A stretch of DNA of 64,000 nt from Streptomyces sp. Root1304 (GTDB lineage Bacteria > Actinomycetota > Actinomycetes > Streptomycetales > Streptomycetaceae): NCBI RefSeq assembly GCF_001426405.1, contig NZ_LMEP01000026.1, positions 293,847-357,846 of the forward strand. Reading direction: 5' to 3'. Both the position numbers and the translations under genes were made by a program. Below the pieces are notes generated by a model. That model saw only the letters and a list, made by a program, of their open reading frames with translations. It was not told the DNA's origin and searched no databases. The first letter of the stretch is position 1, and the number at the start of each line of letters is the position of its first letter. Shown here piece after piece: positions 45,640 through 52,729 of this stretch.

Positions 45640-46779
45640 TCAGCTCACCTCCAGCTTCAGGATCCGGTCGTCGGCCGGCCCCGGGGTCCCCCGGGTGTCG
45701 GTCTCGCTCGTCACCAGCCGGAGTTGCCCGCCGTCCCCCGCGAGGACCGTGCGCAGGCGCCCGTACTCCTGGGTGAGGAACGCTTCGGGGGGCCCCGAGC
45801 GTTCCGCGCCGGAGAGCGGGACCCGCCACAGCCGCTCGCCCCTGAGCGCGGCCAGCCAGATCGCACCCCGCGCGTACGCGATGCCGCTGGGCGAGGCCTC
45901 CGAGGTCGGCCACTCGGCCACCGGGTCCACGAACCCCGCGCGCCCGGCCCGTCCCTCGACCTCGGGCCAGCCGTAGTTCCTCCCGGGCAGCACCAGATTC
46001 AGCTCGTCCCAGGTGTTCTGGCCGAACTCGGACGCCCAGAGCCGCCCGTCCGGGTCCCAGGCGAGCCCCTGCACGTTCCGATGGCCGTACGAGTAGACCG
46101 TCGACCCGGGGAAGGGATTGCCCGGCGCCGGCCGGCCCTCGGGCGTCATCCGAAGGATCTTCCCGCCGAGCGAGCCGCGGTCCTGGGCCAGACCGGTCCG
46201 GCCGGTCTCGCCGGTCCCCGCGTACAGCATGCCGTCGGGCCCGAAGGCGATCCGCCCGCCGTTGTGGACGGTCCCCTTGGGGATGCCGGTCAGCACCGGC
46301 TCGGGAGCCCCGAGACGGTCCCCCTCCCCGCCCCCGTACCGCATGCGGACGATGCGGTTGTCGGACTCGGCCGTGAGGTACGCGTACACCCGACCGTCCC
46401 GTACGGCGATCCCGAGCAGTCCGCCCTCACCGCCCGGTACGACCCCGGGCACCTCGCCGAGCGAGGTCTTCGCCCCGGTCCGCCCGTCGACCCGGGTGAT
46501 CGTCCGCTCGTCCCGCGAGGACACCAGCAGATCGCCGTCCGGGAGCTCCGCGAGCCCCCAGGGCGACTTCAGGCCCTCGGTGAGGGTCCCCGTCACCGTC
46601 ACCCGGGCGCCCGGGGCCGCGGAGCCGCCGGACGGGGGAGCGGAGGTCCGCGCGGACGCCGGGGCCGACGACGGCGGAGCCGTACCGGACCGGTCCCCGG
46701 TGTCCCCGGAGGAGCAGCCCGCGACCAGCACGAGCACGGCGGCGCCCCAGAGGGCCTTCACCACAGCAGGACGGCCCAT
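45640..46779 (-). CDS. PQQ-dependent sugar dehydrogenase-type lipoprotein
   Basis: 379 residues. The signal peptide ends in a lipobox VLVAGC, followed by a long Ser/Ala/Pro linker, so it is anchored outside the cell. The beta-propeller (GSDH/Sorbosone dehydrogenase family) contains EGGLLGIAVRDG, HNGGRIAFGPDGMLYAGTGE, SYGHRNVQGLAWDPDG and ELNLVLPGRNYGWPEVEG, which provide the PQQ and calcium-site residues. Likely oxidises a sugar or polyol; the substrate and whether PQQ is available in this organism are unknown. ATG 46779 follows AAGGGGA. Confidence 0.88.
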   Translation of the reverse strand: MGRPAVVKALWGAAVLVLVAGCSSGDTGDRSGTAPPSSAPASARTSAPPSGGSAAPGARVTVTGTLTEGLKSPWGLAELPDGDLLVSSRDERTITRVDGRTGAKTSLGEVPGVVPGGEGGLLGIAVRDGRVYAYLTAESDNRIVRMRYGGGEGDRLGAPEPVLTGIPKGTVHNGGRIAFGPDGMLYAGTGETGRTGLAQDRGSLGGKILRMTPEGRPAPGNPFPGSTVYSYGHRNVQGLAWDPDGRLWASEFGQNTWDELNLVLPGRNYGWPEVEGRAGRAGFVDPVAEWPTSEASPSGIAYARGAIWLAALRGERLWRVPLSGAERSGPPEAFLTQEYGRLRTVLAGDGGQLRLVTSETDTRGTPGPADDRILKLEVS

Positions 46780-46880
46780 GGCACGGTCCCCTTCGACGAG
46801 TCGAGCGGTATCCCTTCCCTCCTGAATACACCGCCCGTGCCGATCGGGTTCCCGTCCGTGCGCGAACCGGGCGAAGCCCG

Positions 46881-47903
46881 TCAGTCCCAGGACCCCCGGG
46901 GCCCCGGAAGCGCCGCGATCTCCGTCAGGTCCTCCGGGGTCAGCCGGAGCTCCGCGGCCCCGGCGTTCTCCACCGCCCAGCGCTCCCGCTTCGCCCCCGG
47001 CACCGGGACCACGTGGCGGCCCCGGGCCAGTACCCACGCGAGGGCCACCTGGGCCGGGGTGACCCGGTCGCCGTGGCGGGCGGCCACCCGGCGCAGGCCC
47101 GCCACGAGCGGCTGGTTCGCCGCCATCATCTCGGCGGTGAACCGGGGGTGCCTGGCCCGCGGATCGTCCGGTTCGAAGCCGCCGCCCGGCGTCAGCGTCC
47201 CGGTGAGGAAACCGTTCCCCAGGGGCATCGCGGCCAGGAAGCCCACACCGCGCGCCACGCACCAGGGCAGCAACCGCACCAGCGCCTCCTGCGACCACAC
47301 CGAAAGCTCCGCCTCCACCGCCGCGACGGGGAAGACCTGCTGGATCCGCTCCAGTTGGCGGATCGTTCCCTCGTACCCGTCACGGCTGACGCCCGTGGCG
47401 CCCCGGCGGGCCGATCGGGTGCCGACGGCGCACAGCCCGAGCGCCCGCACCTTGCCCGCCGAGACCAGGTCGGCCATCGCGCCCCAGGTCTCCTCGACCG
47501 GCACCTCGGGGTCGGCGCGGTGCAGCTGGTAGAGGTCGATCACATCGGTCTGGAGCCGGCGGAGGGAGGCGTCACAGGCCCGACGCACGTACCCCGGCCT
47601 GCCGGTGGCGACCACGTGCCGCCGCTCGCCACCGTCGCCGACGAGCAGTCCGCCCTTCGTCGAGACGAAGGCCTCCGCCCGCCGCTCCTTCAACACCCGC
47701 CCCACCAACAGCTCGTTGGTGAACGGTCCGTACATGTCGGCGGTGTCGAGCAGGCTCACCCCGGCGTCGAGCGCCGCGTGCACGGTCCGCAGCGAGCGGT
47801 CCCCCCGCTGTTCCGAACGGCTGTACGCCCAACTCATCGGCATGCACCCCAGGCCGATCGCACCCACGTCGAGCGCCGTCGCCCCGATAGTCCTGCGCTC
47901 CAC
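46881..47903 (-). CDS. Aldo/keto reductase
   Basis: 340 residues. The AKR tetrad is visible: Asp and Tyr in LLDTADMYGPFTNELLVG, Lys in AFVSTKGGLLV and His in DLYQLHRADPEVPVEETW. The C-terminal NADP site region is RGRHVVPVPGAKR. GTG 47903 follows GGAGGGG. It should reduce carbonyls with NADPH in the cytoplasm; the substrate is unknown. Divergent from the 2-hydroxyacid dehydrogenase gene, 75 bp apart. Confidence 0.9.
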   Translation of the reverse strand: MERRTIGATALDVGAIGLGCMPMSWAYSRSEQRGDRSLRTVHAALDAGVSLLDTADMYGPFTNELLVGRVLKERRAEAFVSTKGGLLVGDGGERRHVVATGRPGYVRRACDASLRRLQTDVIDLYQLHRADPEVPVEETWGAMADLVSAGKVRALGLCAVGTRSARRGATGVSRDGYEGTIRQLERIQQVFPVAAVEAELSVWSQEALVRLLPWCVARGVGFLAAMPLGNGFLTGTLTPGGGFEPDDPRARHPRFTAEMMAANQPLVAGLRRVAARHGDRVTPAQVALAWVLARGRHVVPVPGAKRERWAVENAGAAELRLTPEDLTEIAALPGPRGSWD

Positions 47904-47965
47904 CTGCCGGTACCCCTCCCTGTGCCGTCCCCCAAAGTAACCAATGGCGGCCGGGATTCTTCGCA

Positions 47966-47971
47966 TAGCCT
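47966..47971 (+). promoter_or_regulatory. -10 box of a leaderless promoter (2-hydroxyacid dehydrogenase)
   Basis: TAGCCT, seven bases before ATG 47979, no ribosome site. Confidence 0.5.
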
Positions 47972-47978
47972 CCCGGTC

Positions 47979-48944
47979 ATGAGATTCGAAGACACGACCG
48001 CTGACGTGTGGCTTCCGATTCCGGCGGCGGAGATCGAGGGACTTCCCGACCCGGGGGAGTCGGGCCTGAACTACCGCTTCTGGGACGGCGGGCCGGAGTT
48101 CCCGGCCGATCCGGCGCGCTGCGCCTTCTATGTCGTCCCGTACATGAAGGGCTCCGAGATCGCCGTCCGGCCGCTGGCCGCGATGACCTCCGTCCGGGCC
48201 GTGCAGACCCTTTCCGCCGGCATCGACCACGTCACCCCCGGCATCCCCGCGCTGCCGCCGGGCGTCGCCCTCTGCAACGCCAAGGGCGTCCACGAGGCCA
48301 GCACCGCCGAACTCACCCTCGCGCTGATCCTGGCCTCGCTGCGCGGCATCCCCGGCTTCGTCCGCGGCCAGGACGCCGAGGAGTGGCGGGCCGGCTTCTA
48401 CCCGGCCCTCGCCGACAAGTCGGTCCTGATCGTCGGGTACGGATCGATCGGCGCCGCCATCGAGGACCGGCTCGCACCCTTCGAGTGCGCGCGGGTGGCG
48501 CGCGTCGCACGCTCCGCGCGCACCACAGCGCGCGGCCCGGTCCACCCCCTGGGTGAACTGCCCGCGCTGCTCCCCGAGGCGGACGTGGTCGTCCTCTCCA
48601 CCCCGCTCACGCCCTCGACCAGGCATCTCGTCGATGCCGGCTTCCTGGCGCGGATGAAGGACGGCGCGCTCCTCGTGAACGTCGCCCGGGGCCCGGTCGT
48701 GGACACCGCCGCGCTGCTCAAGGAGGTGGAGAGCGGCCGGATCACGGCGGCCCTCGATGTCACCGACCCGGAACCGCTGCCGTCCGGGCACCCGTTGTGG
48801 CACGCTCCGGGTGTCCTGATCAGTCCCCATGTGGGAGGTTCCACCTCGGCCTTCATGCCGAGGGCGAAGCGGCTGATCGCGGGACAGCTGCGGCGGTTCG
48901 CGGCGGGCGAGGACCTGGCCAACGTCCTCCTCACCACCGGCTGA
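47979..48944 (+). CDS. D-2-hydroxyacid dehydrogenase (NAD-dependent)
   Basis: 321 residues of the glyoxylate/phosphoglycerate reductase family. NAD-binding VLIVGYGSIGAAIEDRL, catalytic arginine in LVNVARGPVVDTAAL, glutamate in TDPEPLPSGHPLW and histidine in VLISPHVGGSTSAF. Full length. It probably reduces a 2-ketoacid; the exact substrate cannot be told. ATG 47979 with a leaderless-type promoter. Confidence 0.91.
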   Translation: MRFEDTTADVWLPIPAAEIEGLPDPGESGLNYRFWDGGPEFPADPARCAFYVVPYMKGSEIAVRPLAAMTSVRAVQTLSAGIDHVTPGIPALPPGVALCNAKGVHEASTAELTLALILASLRGIPGFVRGQDAEEWRAGFYPALADKSVLIVGYGSIGAAIEDRLAPFECARVARVARSARTTARGPVHPLGELPALLPEADVVVLSTPLTPSTRHLVDAGFLARMKDGALLVNVARGPVVDTAALLKEVESGRITAALDVTDPEPLPSGHPLWHAPGVLISPHVGGSTSAFMPRAKRLIAGQLRRFAAGEDLANVLLTTG

Positions 48945-48970
48945 ACCGCGCCCGCCGACGGGAGCGGGGC

Positions 48971-48992
48971 GGCCGGGGGTGCGGCCCCGGCC
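48971..48992 (+). terminator. Terminator after the 2-hydroxyacid dehydrogenase gene
   Basis: GGCCGGGG (48971-48978), 6-nt loop, CCCCGGCC (48985-48992); further complementary GC-rich sequence follows. 27 bp after the stop. Confidence 0.6.
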
Positions 48993-49057
48993 CGGCCGCG
49001 CGGGGCCGGTCGGGTGGTTCGCGCCCCCGACACGCGCCGCGTACGAGCTCCTGACCG

Positions 49058-49070
49058 TCACGGAGAGTAC
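49058..49070 (+). promoter_or_regulatory. Possible BldD site upstream of cdgC
   Basis: The 13 bases beginning TCACGG and ending GAGTAC resemble the BldD half-site arrangement (T.AC....G.GT); two consensus positions differ. TATCGT at 49103-49108 is a possible -10 box, so the site would lie some 35-45 bp upstream of it. Confidence 0.3.
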
Positions 49071-49156
49071 TGCGACCCTGTCCCTGAGTGACGGTCCTGG
49101 TGTATCGTCCCGGAGCGGGGGACTGCGTCGAGTACGGGCTGACGCTGGGGAGCGAA

Positions 49157-52100
49157 GTGACGGGTCATCAGATTCCGAGGGGGGCGACAGGTGAAGCACG
49201 GCCGGAGGACCGACGATCCGACGCGGCGACGCCGCCGTCGGCGAGCCTTCCGCGCGTCACCGAAGCCCTCTCACGGTCCGTGCCGGACCAGGCCGCGCCC
49301 CACCGCGCGCCCCGCACCGCCGGGCCACCGGCCACCACGACCGGCGGCGCGCCACCGCGCACCGGGCCCGGCACGGGCGACGGAGGCCGCGGCGCCGAAC
49401 CGCCCGGCCGTCCCGACGGCACCGCGCCGCCCGTCCGGCACCCCGCCGCATCCCACCGCGCCTGCGAGGCGTGCGGGCCCGCCGCTCCGGGGACGGAGGT
49501 CCCGGCCGTACGGAACCTCGCAGGCCCCGACGGCTGCGACGGCCCCCACGACTGCGACGGCCACGCCCCCGGGAGCCCCGGCGAGCCCCCGGCGCGCCCG
49601 CACGACCGGGCCGGGTGCGGCGGTGCGACACCGGAGGAACCGGTGAGCGCCCCCGGGGCGGTCCTCACGCGTCCCTCCCTCGGCACCGGCGGGGGCGCGA
49701 CGGGGGGCGGCACCGGCCACCCGGACCCCGGGGGTCCCGGCCTCGGCGGAGCCCTCGCCCAGATCGTCCTGGGACTGATCTGCGCCGGCTACACCACGGG
49801 GGCCTCGCTCGGCTGGGGCTCACCGGAACTCGCCCTGGTCATGGGTGATTTCGGGCTCAGCGCCGCCGCGCTCACCGCCGCGGTCTCCTGCTTCCTCTAC
49901 GCCCGGGCCCACCGCGGCAGCGACCGCCCGGCCTGGCTGCTCTTCGCCTTCTCCTCGTTCATGGCCGCCGCGGGCAACGGCGTCTGGGGCTGGTACGAGG
50001 TCGTGCTGCGCACGGAGGTGCCGGACTCCTCCGTCGCCGACCTCTTCTTCTTACTCTTCGCCCCGCCCGCCATCGTCGGCCTGCTCGTCCTGGCCAAGAA
50101 GCCCGTCACCCGGGCCGGCTGGGTCTGCCTGGCGCTCGACGCCTGGCTCATCGGCGGCTCGCTCCTGACGATCTCCTGGAGCCTGGCGCTCGCCCGCACG
50201 GCCCGCTTCGAGAACGAACCGGTCGCGCAGGCCGCGCTGTCACTCGCCTACCCGCTGCTCGACATCGTCCTCGTGAGCATGGTGCTCGTCCTGCACTTCC
50301 GGCGCTCGCAGGTGAACCGCTCGGCGACGAACACCGCCATCGCCGCACTCGCCCTGACCGTCCTGTGCGACGCCCTGTTCACCTCGCCGCTGCTCCGCGA
50401 GCACTACGCCTCCGGCCAGCTGCTCGACGCCGGCTGGTTCGCGGGCTCCCTGCTGCTCGCGTACGCGCCCTGGGGCGTACGGCGACTCCCGGACACCGCG
50501 CACACCGCGCGCGGGCCCTGGCTGCACAGCCGCCCGGTCGCCGGTTCGCTCGCCGCCCTCACCCCGTACCTCGCCGCCGCCGTCTGCACCCTCGGCATCC
50601 TCTACAACGTGGTCGAGGGCCGCAGGGTCGACCGCTTCGTCGTCCTCACCGGCTGCACCGTCGCCCTCGCCCTCGTCGTACGGCAGGGCATCATGCTCCT
50701 CGACAACATCGCCCTCACCCACGAACTGGCCCAGAAGGAGAACCACTTCAGGTCGCTCGTGCAGGGCTCCAGCGACGTCATCATGATCGCCGCGCCCACC
50801 GGGATACTCCGCTACGTCAGCCCGGCCGCCGCCGGTGTGTACGGGCGCGAGGCCGACGAGCTGATCGGCTCCGAGCTGGCCTCGCTCATCCACCCCGAGG
50901 ACCTCGGCGCCGTCGTCCACGAGGTGCGCCGCTTCCTGGCCGTCTCGCCCGCCGCGGAGCCCACCACCCGCATCGAGTGCCGCTTCCGCTCGGGCCGCGG
51001 GGACTGGCTCAACGTCGAGTCCACGGTCAACCGGCACCAGGGCGGCCTGATCTTCAACAGCCGGGACGTCACCGAACGCGTCCGGCTCCAGGCCCAGTTG
51101 CAGCACAACGCCGAGCACGACCCGCTCACCGACCTGCCCAACCGCGCCCTGTTCACCCGGCGGGTCCGGCAGGCGCTCGGCGGCCGCCGGGCCTCCGACC
51201 AGGGCACCGCCGTGCTCTTCATCGACCTCGACGGCTTCAAGGGCGTCAACGACCGTCTCGGCCACCAGGCGGGCGACGACCTGCTCGTCCAGGCCGCCCG
51301 CCGCCTCCACGACTCCGTGCGCGCCGGGGACACCGCCGCGCGGCTCGGCGGCGACGAGTTCGCCGCTCTCATCCTCGGCGACGGCGGCCGCGAGCGGGCC
51401 GCCCGCGAGAGCCAGGTCCAGGAGATCGCCGACCGGCTCCGGCTCACGCTCTCCCGGCCCTACCGCGTCGACGGCGGCACCGAGGTGCGGGTCGCCGCCT
51501 CCATCGGCGTCGCCTTCGCCGAGCCCGGCATGGAGGCCGGCGACCTCCTGCGCAACGCCGACCTCGCCATGTACCGGGCCAAGGCCGCGGGCAAGGACCG
51601 CGTCGAGCTCTACGCGCCCCAGATGCAGGCCGAGGTCGTCCGCCGGACGGAACTGGCCGCCCGGCTGCGCACCGCGCTCCACGACGGCGAGTTCGCCCTG
51701 CTCCACCAGCCCGTCGTCGACCTCACCACCGGCCGGATCTCCGCCGTCAGCGCCCAGGCGCGCTGGCGCTCCACCCAGGGCATCCTCTTCACCCCCGCCG
51801 AGTTCCTCCGGGTCACCGACGACGGCGAGCGCACCGCCGAGCTCGGGCGCTGGCTCCTCGAAGAGGCCGTGGAGCAGGCCGCCGAGCGGGCGGGGATCGG
51901 CCACCGGGCGCCCGTGTGCATCCGGCTCTCGGCCCGGCGGCTCCTGGACCGCTCGCTGCCGCTCGGCTCGGTCGAGTCCCTGCTCACCCGGCACGGGCTG
52001 CCGTCCGGCTCGCTGATCGTCGAGCTGGCCGACAACGACCCCCGGATCTCCCTGGACGACCTGGAACAGCGGCTGGTGGCCCTGCGCCGCCTCGGGGTCC

Positions 52101-52495
52101 GGATCTCGCTCGACGGATTCGGCAGCGGACACATGGCGATCAACGCCCTGCGGCGGCTCCCCGTCGACATACTGAAGCTGGACCGGGGACTCGTCGAGGG
52201 CGTGGTCGAGTCGACCCGGCTCCGCAAGATCACCCGCGGGGTGCTCCGTATCGCCGGGGAACTCGGCCTGCAGACCGTCGCCGAGGGCGTCGACGTACCG
52301 GAGCAGGTCGTCGCTTTGCGGGCGATGGGATGCAGCCATGCCCAGGGCATGGCCTTCTCGGGCCCGCTCGACGAGTACCGGCTGCGCAGGGCCCTGGTGC
52401 GGGACGAGTACCCGCTGCCCGGAGCGGTCCCGGTGCGGGCCGGAATCCGTCCCCCGTTCGGCTCACATACTGAGACGCCCGTCCCACCCACTTGA
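49157..52495 (+). CDS. cdgC: Membrane PAS-GGDEF-EAL protein, CdgC-like, degenerate EAL
   Basis: About 1112 residues from GTG 49157 (GGGGAG upstream). A Pro/Gly-rich N-terminus with cysteine clusters (CEACG; CDGPHDCDG) is followed by roughly ten spans, a PAS domain (HFRSLVQGSSDVIMIAAPTG), GGDEF and EAL domains. GGDEF is intact (ARLGGDEFAALI), so c-di-GMP synthesis is plausible. EAL is degenerate: SAQARWRS replaces EALVRW, SLDGFGSGHM replaces DDFGTG, and IRLSARRL lacks the metal-binding Asn, so hydrolysis is unlikely. GTG 49643, with GGAGG five bases upstream, is a strong alternative start giving 950 residues. Its place before ilvB matches S. coelicolor SCO5511, recalled as cdgC. Confidence 0.85.
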   Translation: MTGHQIPRGATGEARPEDRRSDAATPPSASLPRVTEALSRSVPDQAAPHRAPRTAGPPATTTGGAPPRTGPGTGDGGRGAEPPGRPDGTAPPVRHPAASHRACEACGPAAPGTEVPAVRNLAGPDGCDGPHDCDGHAPGSPGEPPARPHDRAGCGGATPEEPVSAPGAVLTRPSLGTGGGATGGGTGHPDPGGPGLGGALAQIVLGLICAGYTTGASLGWGSPELALVMGDFGLSAAALTAAVSCFLYARAHRGSDRPAWLLFAFSSFMAAAGNGVWGWYEVVLRTEVPDSSVADLFFLLFAPPAIVGLLVLAKKPVTRAGWVCLALDAWLIGGSLLTISWSLALARTARFENEPVAQAALSLAYPLLDIVLVSMVLVLHFRRSQVNRSATNTAIAALALTVLCDALFTSPLLREHYASGQLLDAGWFAGSLLLAYAPWGVRRLPDTAHTARGPWLHSRPVAGSLAALTPYLAAAVCTLGILYNVVEGRRVDRFVVLTGCTVALALVVRQGIMLLDNIALTHELAQKENHFRSLVQGSSDVIMIAAPTGILRYVSPAAAGVYGREADELIGSELASLIHPEDLGAVVHEVRRFLAVSPAAEPTTRIECRFRSGRGDWLNVESTVNRHQGGLIFNSRDVTERVRLQAQLQHNAEHDPLTDLPNRALFTRRVRQALGGRRASDQGTAVLFIDLDGFKGVNDRLGHQAGDDLLVQAARRLHDSVRAGDTAARLGGDEFAALILGDGGRERAARESQVQEIADRLRLTLSRPYRVDGGTEVRVAASIGVAFAEPGMEAGDLLRNADLAMYRAKAAGKDRVELYAPQMQAEVVRRTELAARLRTALHDGEFALLHQPVVDLTTGRISAVSAQARWRSTQGILFTPAEFLRVTDDGERTAELGRWLLEEAVEQAAERAGIGHRAPVCIRLSARRLLDRSLPLGSVESLLTRHGLPSGSLIVELADNDPRISLDDLEQRLVALRRLGVRISLDGFGSGHMAINALRRLPVDILKLDRGLVEGVVESTRLRKITRGVLRIAGELGLQTVAEGVDVPEQVVALRAMGCSHAQGMAFSGPLDEYRLRRALVRDEYPLPGAVPVRAGIRPPFGSHTETPVPPT

Positions 52496-52521
52496 CAGTG
52501 GTGAGGGCTGGGAGGGAGGGT
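52492..52521 (+). promoter_or_regulatory. Promoter of the ilvB leader
   Basis: TTGACA (52492-52497), 18 bp, GAGGGT (52516-52521), then seven bases to the leader-peptide ATG at 52529. The -35 box overlaps the cdgC stop codon. The alternative is that GGGAGGG here serves as the ribosome site of the leader peptide and transcription starts further up. Confidence 0.5.
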
Positions 52522-52528
52522 CAGTGCC

Positions 52529-52570
52529 ATGCGCACCCGAATTCTCGTACTTGGAAAGCGCGTCGGCTGA
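52529..52570 (+). CDS. ilvB leader peptide, 13 residues (MRTRILVLGKRVG)
   Basis: A complete short frame from ATG 52529 to TGA 52570. It has consecutive Ile-Leu-Val-Leu codons (52541-52552) and another Val, the amino acids whose synthesis IlvB starts. This is the typical sensor of a transcription attenuator: ribosomes stall on these codons when branched-chain aminoacyl-tRNAs are scarce. Attenuation of ilvB has been predicted for actinobacteria. It ends 45 nt before a U-tract terminator. Confidence 0.82.
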   Translation: MRTRILVLGKRVG

Positions 52571-52614
52571 AGCAGGGCCACCGTAGGCCCGGCTTAGAAC
52601 GCACCCGACGCGCT
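52557..52614 (+). promoter_or_regulatory. Attenuator upstream stem in the ilvB leader
   Basis: AGCGCGTCGG (52557-52566, the last leader-peptide codons) is exactly complementary to CCGACGCGCT (52605-52614), a 10-bp stem that ends right beside the terminator. Its loop contains GGGCC-ACCGTA-GGCCC (52575-52590). A ribosome finishing the leader peptide would cover the left arm, so this fold should depend on translation. The exact competing antiterminator pairing is not resolved. Confidence 0.6.
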
Positions 52615-52648
52615 CCCCTCGCTTGCCTCCCGGCACGAGGGGTTTTTT
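52615..52648 (+). terminator. Attenuator terminator before ilvB
   Basis: CCCCTCG (52615-52621), 14-nt loop, CGAGGGG (52636-52642), then six T residues (52643-52648): a classical intrinsic terminator with a U tract, the only one so clear in this window. It lies 81 bp before the ilvB start. Confidence 0.88.
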
Positions 52649-52729
52649 GTTGCACCGGCTCACCCCGAAGTCGCAGCAAAACCCCGCAAAACACCTCTCA
52701 AAAACCCTCTGCTTCGAGAAGAGATGCTG

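Noticed and set aside
49191..49646. A 151-codon frame starting GTG behind GAGGGGGG and overlapping the alternative cdgC start
   Set aside because: Its product is an Arg/Pro/Ala-rich string without family features, and the high-GC third-position bias from about 49200 belongs to the cdgC frame. Kept only as a reason for start uncertainty.
52496..52729. T-box or other riboswitch in front of ilvB
   Set aside because: No T-box consensus was found; a leader peptide with Ile/Leu/Val codons and a terminator explains the region.
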